Positions 58,091 through 64,000 of a stretch of DNA of 64,000 bases are shown here, one piece after another. The DNA is from Parerythrobacter_A sp963799315 (GTDB lineage: Bacteria; Pseudomonadota; Alphaproteobacteria; Sphingomonadales; Sphingomonadaceae): assembly GCA_963799315.1 (NCBI GenBank), contig CAWCWP010000002.1, positions 742,846 through 806,845 on the forward strand. Reading direction: 5' to 3'. A model generated the notes under the pieces. The model saw only the letters and a list, made by a program, of their open reading frames with translations. It had not been told where the DNA came from and made no database searches. Both the position numbers and the translations under genes were made by a program. The first letter of the stretch is position 1, and every line of letters begins with the position of its first letter.

Positions 58091-58094
58091 GGTA

Positions 58095-58364
58095 ATGCTA
58101 ATGCTAATGCTCAATGTTGCCACTATCGGCCAAATCATTCGCGATGAACGCAAGGAGCTTGGTCTGCGCCAAGACGAGTTGGCTGCTGCAAGCGGCGTCG
58201 GTTTGCGCTTCCTTGTCGAACTGGAGCGGGGAAAATCCACTGTCCAGATGGGCAAGGTGCTTGATGTTCTCGCCGCACTTGGTTGTGAGCTTCAGATCAA
58301 GCGGCCTGACGGGATCGTGATAGCGGGTAGAGCGGTCGCGCCCAGGAAGGATGAGGCGGAGTGA
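58095..58364 (+). CDS. hipB: HipB-type XRE antitoxin/regulator
   Basis: 89 residues; ATGs at 58095, 58101 and 58107 are all possible, with GGGAAAGG just upstream favouring the second or third. XRE helix-turn-helix: IGQIIRDERKELGLRQDELAAASGVGLRFLVELERGKSTVQMGKVLDVLAAL. C-terminal tail CELQIKRPDGIVIAGRAV is like HipB. Binds the palindromes upstream and neutralises HipA. The stop overlaps the hipA GTG. Confidence 0.88.
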   Translation: MLMLMLNVATIGQIIRDERKELGLRQDELAAASGVGLRFLVELERGKSTVQMGKVLDVLAALGCELQIKRPDGIVIAGRAVAPRKDEAE

Positions 58365-59633
58365 CGCTGCCAATTCTGGATACGCTGGTGGTGTGGTGGG
58401 ACGAGCACCCGGCAGGCGAACTCTCGATCGACAAAGGTGGCGCGATGCATTTCGCATATGCGCCTGAATGGCTGGCTGATGAAACGGCCCCTGCACTTTC
58501 CCACGCAATGCCCAAGCAGGAAGGGCCATTTGGGGACCATGCCTGCAAGGCGGTCTTTGGAGGTCTGCTTCCCGAAGAAGGCCAGCGTACGGCTATCGCT
58601 CGAGCGCTTGGAGTTTCGCCCGACAATCCGTTTCGGCTGCTTGAGGCCTTGGGCGGAGATGTTGCCGGTGCTCTTGCATTCCTGCCCAAAGACGAAGAAC
58701 CGCTCCAAGACCACTCCGAGACCACTCCGGAACCACTCCAAGAGAACGAACTGGCCGAATTGCTGGGCAGACTGCCTGCTGTGCCCATGCTGGCAGGTGA
58801 GGGCGGCGCGAGGCTTAGCCTTGCAGGAGCACAAAGCAAACTGCCCGTGGTGCTCACCGCAGATGGAGGCATTGCGATACCTCGTCCAGGCGAGCCATCC
58901 ACGCATCTGATCAAGCCTGAACCGGACCGCTTTGGCGGATTAGCTGCAAATGAGGCCTTCTGCCTCGCACTGGCGCGCGCCGTGGGCATTGATGCTGCCA
59001 ATGCAGAGTGGCGCGAGGTGGCGGGCAAGCCGTTGCTGCTGGTCGCACGCTATGACCGGATGTCGGTAGAGGGAAAAACAAGCCGTCTGCATCAGGAAGA
59101 CTTTGCCCAGGCACTCGGCGTGCCCTCGAACCGGAAATACGCAGCGGAGGGTGGGCCAGACTTTTCGCGATAGCTTCGCGCTGTTGCGCAGCGCTGCGAC
59201 CCGGCCAGCACGCGAAGTGCTGAAGCTGGCCGACGCCGCGATCTTCAATCTCATCATCGGCAACGCCGATGCCCACGCGAAGAACTACAGTCTGCTGCGC
59301 CGGGAAAACGGCGAGGTGGTGCTTGCCCCACTTTACGACCTTGTTGCCACGCATATGTGGAAGGAGTTGTCGCCGAGGCTCGCAATGCGCTTTGGCCGGG
59401 CGGCGACACTCGAAGAACTTGACAGGGAAAGCGTGGCGAGGTTCGCGGACGAGGCAGGGCTAGGTGCCCCATACATTCGCCGCCGGGTAAGTGACCTTGC
59501 TGAAGCGGTGACGGAAGAAATTGAGAAGGGCATCGAGGTGCCCGGCATTCCACCTGAGGATGCTGTTGTGCCAATTGCCAAAGCATTATCGGCCCGCGCT
59601 AAAGTGCTCGGCACAAAACTCTTCGAAGATTGA
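58361..59633 (+). CDS. hipA: HipA-type Ser/Thr kinase toxin (one frame break)
   Basis: About 424 residues after repair. N-terminal couple_hipA domain (AYAPEWLADETAPALSHAMP, FGGLLPEEGQRTAIARALG), then HipA kinase: GAQSKLPVV, STHLIKPEPDRFGGLAANEAFCLALARAVGI (ATP-binding Lys), LLLVARYDR, LHQEDFAQALGVPSNRKY, and NLIIGNADAHAKNYSLL (catalytic Asp). Start GTG 58361 overlapping hipB. The break near 59162 is one extra T in a T run; GGPDFRDSFALLRS then reads through. As written the toxin lacks its catalytic loop. Confidence 0.88.
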
Positions 59634-59761
59634 ATTTACTTATGGCAGATCCTGCACTTAAGGTGGTTCCCAATGAGGAATGTCTCGTAATTCTATGGAG
59701 CGGAAATGCGCTGAAAAAGCATTTCACACTCACACCTTGTTGAAAAAAGAGGAAGCTTAAA

Positions 59762-62700
59762 TTGCCGAAACGATCGAGTCACAAAGTCGGAAGTGAGCTC
59801 TTCATCGTCGATAACAGTGCTGACGATTGGAAAGCCCTTCGCTACTTGCGCGATTGGTGCCAGCTATCGAAGCAAATTGATATTGCAGCTGGCTATTTCG
59901 AGGTCGGAGCACTTCTGGCCTTGGATAGTGAGTGGCAGAAGGTCGCTAAGATTCGAATCCTTTTTAGCGATGAGGTATCCAAGCGAACGGAGAAAGCTTT
60001 TGAGAGCGCAGTCCGGGCTGCAACCGAGCGCTTGGATCAAAGCCTAGAGACCGAGAAAAAGAAGAACCCGTTCCTCTCGGGCACGGAGGCGATTGTCGAG
60101 GCGCTTCGATCTGGCCAAATTGAATGTCGGACTTATCGGAAGGATAAATTTCACGCCAAAGCGTATATCACCCATGCCAATCTGGATATCGTAGGCTCAT
60201 CAGCCCTAGTGGGTTCTTCGAATTTCACCCTCCCGGGGTTGACTGAGAATATTGAGCTCAACGTGCAGATTACCGGCACCCCAGTTGCCGTGCTTCAAGA
60301 GTGGTATGAAGAGCATTGGGAGGAAGCCGAAGATGTCACGCCTGAGATATTGAAGACCTTCGAAAGACACACACGTCCCTATCTCCCGTTTGAAGTCTAC
60401 TCTCGATCCCTTCAGCAATATTTCCTTGGACACGAGGAGACCGTTAGCGAATGGGAGCAGTCTGGCTCGCGAATTTTTCCAGTTTTGGCGCGCTACCAGA
60501 AAGACGGATATGGGGGGCTTCTCAAGCGAGCCGATCGCTACGGCGGAGCGTTCCTTTGCGACGGCGTCGGTCTGGGTAAGACATTTATCGGGTTGATGTT
60601 GATCGAGAGATTTGCGGTCCACGAAAAGAAAAACATTGCTCTATTTGTGCCCAAATCGGCCAAAGAACCGGTCTGGGAGCGTGAGCTTAGCAAACGCTTG
60701 CCGGACGTGTTCAAGGGGTACAGCAGACTCAAGATTTTCAGTCACACAGATCTGATGCGGGACAAGATGGCTGAGGAGCTGGAGCAGGTCGCTGCTGAAG
60801 CCGACGTGATCATCATCGACGAGGCACATCACTTCCGAAACACCGGCACGAAGGGAGAGGATAGCGGCGACCGCCAGTCCCGCTATTGGAAGCTCTTCGA
60901 TATTGCTGCGGGCAAGCAAATGTTTTTGCTCACGGCAACTCCGATCAACAACCGCCTTACAGACTTTCAGCACATGGTTGAGCTCTTCACGCAGAAGCAG
61001 ACCGACCATTTCGCAGGCGGCACTCTCGGGATCCACTCTTTACCTGGCTACATCCGGCAGCTCGAAAAGAGGATTGAAGAAGAGATCTATGGCGGCAAGG
61101 ACGATGACGAGCTGATCTTCGACGATGCAGAAACGTCGATCAGGCTCGCGGCTGACCCGCTCTTCGATGCTTTGGTGGTTCAGCGCAGCCGGAGCTACGT
61201 CAAGGAAAGCATGAGACGCGAGGGTGACGGGGAAGTAATGTTTTCCGAGCCTCGCGAGCCCACGGTCGCCGAGTATTCAGTTCGCCAGACTTACGGCAAG
61301 CTGCTCGACATGGTCGCGGAGGCCTTCCACAAGAACGACCCGCTTTTCGTTTTGGGGGTCTATAATCCTCTCGCCTACTACATGGGTGATACCGAAGAGG
61401 CAGGAACCGCTCTGGAAATAGGGCGGTTGAAGCAGGTCGTTGCGCTGATCCGAACCAACTTCCTCAAACGCTTCGAGAGCTCAGCTGATGCCTTCAAACA
61501 ATCTTGCTGGCGCCTCCTTTTCAAACTTCTCGCCTGGATGGAGGTGAATGCCGAGACAGATCACGAGAAGGCGCGACTTGATCGGTGGAAGCGGCAACAT
61601 GCGAAGCTGCTATCACACAATCCCGACAAAGACCTTTTCAGCGATGAGGATGAAGAAGATCTGGTCTCGCCGGAGCTGCTCGCGAAATGGGACAAGCTGG
61701 ATCGGGACAAGTTCGATGTTGGCAAGCTGTTTGACCACACCTTACAGGATCTCGACCAGATCACCGATTTCCTTAACGAGCTGGAGAAGTTCAAGCCATC
61801 GCAGGATCTCAAGCTCAAGAAGCTGGTCCAGCTGCTCACGAAGGACCCGTTCCTGTCCAAGCACAAGGTGCTCATCTTCTCCGAATTTAGCGATACCGCG
61901 CGCTATATCGCCCATCAGCTTCGCGAAGCTGGGATCGAGGGGGTAGGTCAGATAGACAGCGGCACCAGCGGCAAGCGTATCGATCTGATCCAAAGGTTTG
62001 CCCCCTACTACAACGAGAGCTCCAGCGGTGCCCTAGGCAACAAGGAAATCCGCGTTCTCGTTGCGACCGACGTGTTGTCCGAAGGTCTTAACCTTCAGGA
62101 CGCGACCCGGCTGATCAATTATGACCTGCACTGGAACCCGGTGCGCCTCATGCAGCGCATTGGTCGTGTCGATCGCCGCATGAACCCCGAGATCGAGGCG
62201 CGGATTGTCAAAGACCATCCCGATCAGAAGGAATTGCGGGGGACGGTCGCCTACTGGAACTTCCTCCCGCCCGATGATCTGGACGACCTGCTCCGCCTTT
62301 ATGGACGCGTGGCGCACAAGACCCTGCGCATTTCCAAAACGCTCGGGATCGAGGGTAAGAAGCTGCTGCGCGAGGACGACGACTACGAGGACCTGCGCAA
62401 TTTCAATGAGGCATATCAGGGGCGGGAAAGTCCTGACGAAAAACTGCATCTCGAATGGCAGGACCTGATCAAGGAATTCCCCGACCTCGAAGAGCAACTC
62501 AATGCCATGCCCAACGGAATCTTCTCGGGTAAGGAGCACATCAAGCCAGGCACGCGAGCGGTCTTCTTCTGTTACGCCCGCCCCGCGCATGACCGTGAAG
62601 CAAGCGAGCGCGAGGGTGAGGATATCTGGAGCACCGAGGCGGGTGACGTGCAGTGGTATCTCTATGACGTAGCGTCTGAGAAGATCGTCGAGGATGCCCC

Positions 62701-62881
62701 GCGCATAATCGGTGCGATCCGCTGCCGTCCGGACACTCCGCGCAAAGTCGAGATCGATCAGCCGCAGCTGTCCGAGATCCGCACGAAGATCGAAAAACAC
62801 ATTGCCAAGACATTCCTGCGCAAGGTTCAGGCCCCCGTCGGGGTGAAGCCGGAACTGCGCGCATGGATGGAATTGAACTAG
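59762..62881 (+). CDS. PLD-nuclease/SNF2-helicase fusion, defence-type
   Basis: 1039 residues, intact. TTG start with GAGGAAG 8 bp upstream. N-terminal phospholipase-D-like nuclease: FHAKAYITHANLDIVGSSALVGSSNFT (His131, Lys133; GSSNFT 151-156). Superfamily 2 (SNF2/RapA-like) helicase: CDGVGLGKTF Walker A (266-275), DEAHHF (353-358), LTATPINNR, VLIFSEFSDTARYI, VATDVLSEGLNLQDA, NPVRLMQRIGRVDRR (motif VI). The C-terminal ~180 residues are unassigned. Fusions like this accompany restriction-modification genes; here the next gene begins 14 bp after its stop and looks like a methylase-type R-M protein. Confidence 0.85.
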   Translation: MPKRSSHKVGSELFIVDNSADDWKALRYLRDWCQLSKQIDIAAGYFEVGALLALDSEWQKVAKIRILFSDEVSKRTEKAFESAVRAATERLDQSLETEKKKNPFLSGTEAIVEALRSGQIECRTYRKDKFHAKAYITHANLDIVGSSALVGSSNFTLPGLTENIELNVQITGTPVAVLQEWYEEHWEEAEDVTPEILKTFERHTRPYLPFEVYSRSLQQYFLGHEETVSEWEQSGSRIFPVLARYQKDGYGGLLKRADRYGGAFLCDGVGLGKTFIGLMLIERFAVHEKKNIALFVPKSAKEPVWERELSKRLPDVFKGYSRLKIFSHTDLMRDKMAEELEQVAAEADVIIIDEAHHFRNTGTKGEDSGDRQSRYWKLFDIAAGKQMFLLTATPINNRLTDFQHMVELFTQKQTDHFAGGTLGIHSLPGYIRQLEKRIEEEIYGGKDDDELIFDDAETSIRLAADPLFDALVVQRSRSYVKESMRREGDGEVMFSEPREPTVAEYSVRQTYGKLLDMVAEAFHKNDPLFVLGVYNPLAYYMGDTEEAGTALEIGRLKQVVALIRTNFLKRFESSADAFKQSCWRLLFKLLAWMEVNAETDHEKARLDRWKRQHAKLLSHNPDKDLFSDEDEEDLVSPELLAKWDKLDRDKFDVGKLFDHTLQDLDQITDFLNELEKFKPSQDLKLKKLVQLLTKDPFLSKHKVLIFSEFSDTARYIAHQLREAGIEGVGQIDSGTSGKRIDLIQRFAPYYNESSSGALGNKEIRVLVATDVLSEGLNLQDATRLINYDLHWNPVRLMQRIGRVDRRMNPEIEARIVKDHPDQKELRGTVAYWNFLPPDDLDDLLRLYGRVAHKTLRISKTLGIEGKKLLREDDDYEDLRNFNEAYQGRESPDEKLHLEWQDLIKEFPDLEEQLNAMPNGIFSGKEHIKPGTRAVFFCYARPAHDREASEREGEDIWSTEAGDVQWYLYDVASEKIVEDAPRIIGAIRCRPDTPRKVEIDQPQLSEIRTKIEKHIAKTFLRKVQAPVGVKPELRAWMELN

Positions 62882-62895
62882 AGGTCGAACCAAAC

Positions 62896-64000
62896 ATGCC
62901 GGATATTTCCGCCGAAGAACTCGCGCGCGTAAACAGCTTTCCCAAGCTCGTAGCCCTGCTACGCGACCGGCTCGAATGGCCGATCGATGAGGAATACGAA
63001 TTCGAGGACGTCATCTTCGAGTACGAGCCGCAAGAACTCGGCCTCAAGGAAGAGGAGACCGCCAAGGTTCGCGAGATCCACCAGCTTCGACCGCTGGTGA
63101 CGAACCAACCCTGGGGCGTGTTCTTCATCTCGTTTGAAGAGAAGCAGCTTTCGGTCACGGTCCTGCGCCGCATCCTGCGCGCGCTGGTTGTAAAGCAGCG
63201 CGGCGGGGCGGTCGATCGGCAGGCCTGGCAAAAGAGCGACCTGATCTTCGCCGCCAATTTCGGCAAGTCTGGCGAGCGTGAACTGGCTTTCGTCCACTTC
63301 AGCGATGGTGCGGCAACCAACGACTTGCCGGTGATGAAGGTTCTCGGTTGGAACGCCAGAGACACCAAGCTTCACAATGACCATGTCGGCCATCAGCTTT
63401 CGAAGCAGCTCGCATGGCCGGACGATCCGGCTGATGACGCAGAATGGCGCAAGCAGTGGCTGAGCGCTTTCGAGGTTCGCCATCGCGAGGTCATCTCGAC
63501 TTCGCGGGAGCTGGCGAACCGTCTGGCGGCGCTCGCCACCGATATTCGGGCCACCGCGAACGACTTGCTAGAGCGCGAAATCGAAAAGGGGCCGTTGCGG
63601 ACGATGCTGGAGGCGTTCCGTAAGAACCTGATCCACGATCTCGATGCTGACGGCTTTGCCGACATGTTCGCCCAGACCATCTGTTACGGCATGCTGGCGG
63701 CTCGCATTTCCAAGATTACGCCAGAGGACAGTTCCGGCTGCCTTGTCGCAGACAACATGGCCGACATGGTGCCGCGCACCAATCCCTTCCTGAAGGAGCT
63801 GTTCGCCAACTTCCTCAAGCTTGGCGGACGCGACAAGGAAAAGGCCCTCGACTTCGACGAACTCGGAGTGCGTGACGTAGTCGACATGCTGAACCGGGCC
63901 AACATGGACCGGGTGCTGGAGGATTTCGGTAACCGCAATCCGCGCAAAGATCCGGTGATCCACTTCTACGAAGATTTCCTCCGCGAATATGACAGCGAGC
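62896..64000 (+). CDS. N-terminal part of a type ISP/IIG-like restriction-modification protein (cut by window end)
   Basis: 368 codons open to the last base, from ATG 62896. Seen: DRLEWPIDEEYEFEDVIFEY, EIHQLRPLVTNQPWGVFFISFEEKQLSVTVLRRILRAL, WNARDTKLHNDHVG, NLIHDLDADGFADMFAQTICYGMLAARI and DPVIHFYEDFLREYDSE. The latter two stretches are, from memory, typical of the region just before the N6-adenine methylase domain of Eco57I/type ISP enzymes. The catalytic motifs would lie beyond the window, so the call rests on the N-terminal pattern and the PLD-SNF2 partner. Confidence 0.65.
   Translation, partial: MPDISAEELARVNSFPKLVALLRDRLEWPIDEEYEFEDVIFEYEPQELGLKEEETAKVREIHQLRPLVTNQPWGVFFISFEEKQLSVTVLRRILRALVVKQRGGAVDRQAWQKSDLIFAANFGKSGERELAFVHFSDGAATNDLPVMKVLGWNARDTKLHNDHVGHQLSKQLAWPDDPADDAEWRKQWLSAFEVRHREVISTSRELANRLAALATDIRATANDLLEREIEKGPLRTMLEAFRKNLIHDLDADGFADMFAQTICYGMLAARISKITPEDSSGCLVADNMADMVPRTNPFLKELFANFLKLGGRDKEKALDFDELGVRDVVDMLNRANMDRVLEDFGNRNPRKDPVIHFYEDFLREYDSE

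Larger units (their letters stand above)
57432..58094. other. Intergenic region, 663 bp, island boundary and hip promoter
   Basis: No supported gene; an open frame at 57518-57856 has no family features. Holds a tRNA-Ser 3'-end fragment at 57797-57813 and, in the last 120 bp, three TTTCCCGTTCGGGAAA-like sites ahead of hipB. Confidence 0.6.

Noticed and set aside
59762..62881. Mokosh type II single-protein system
   Set aside because: The helicase motifs are SNF2/RapA-like rather than the RNA-helicase type, and the PLD domain is at the N-terminus; a second large gene follows directly.

Overview
The window looks like Sphingomonadales (Alphaproteobacteria; Erythrobacter/Novosphingobium-like). The pointers are high GC, three TonB-dependent receptors, a HapK (REDY-like) gene, DUF1838- and DUF2141-type genes, an imuA-imuB-dnaE2 mutagenesis cassette behind an alphaproteobacterial GAAC-N7-GAAC LexA box, and families of intergenic palindromes. 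Species cannot be fixed from sequence alone.

Region 1 (1-34.4 kb) is one large catabolic gene cluster of unknown substrate. It holds two outer-membrane TonB receptors, an MFS permease, a FAD-linked oxidase, a nitrilase-type hydrolase and an amidase. It also holds an aldehyde dehydrogenase, a PaaK-type CoA ligase, CitE-, MaoC-, acyl-CoA dehydrogenase- and enoyl-CoA hydratase-type genes, two tandem CaiB-type CoA-transferases, two tandem MmgE/PrpD genes, two PuuE-like deacetylases, two VOC proteins, an SDR, HapK, a quinone oxidoreductase and several secreted proteins of unknown role. A GntR/UTRA regulator lies in the middle. Four near-identical palindromes (core TTGTCCGGACAA) sit at the key promoters, so the cluster reads as one regulon: import, hydrolysis of C-N bonds, CoA activation and beta-oxidation-like steps. 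Many genes here are broken by what is almost always a single extra base. The protein on both sides of each break is well conserved, so base-insertion errors in the assembly are more likely than gene decay.

Region 2 (34.4-36.1 kb) is a divergent Lrp/AsnC regulator and a PLP-dependent cysteine-synthase-like enzyme.

Region 3 (36.2-57.8 kb) looks like accessory DNA. It begins and ends with short fragments matching the 3' end of a tRNA-Ser, and it carries a diverged ~115-bp repeat at 36.28 and 51.57 kb. It holds a TonB siderophore-type receptor with a secreted DJ-1/PfpI protein and an acetolactate-decarboxylase-like lipoprotein; a TetR-controlled RND efflux system whose permease and outer-membrane factor are in one uninterrupted frame; a lower-GC methyltransferase; a DUF2141 gene with an in-frame UGA; a LytTR membrane regulator; an internally deleted IS3-type element with intact ends; and the SOS mutagenesis cassette imuA-imuB-dnaE2.

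Region 4 (57.9-64 kb) is the start of a defence-type island: a hipBA module with three operator-like palindromes, then a PLD-nuclease/SNF2-helicase protein and the start of a large protein resembling the N-terminus of type ISP/IIG restriction-modification enzymes, cut by the window edge.
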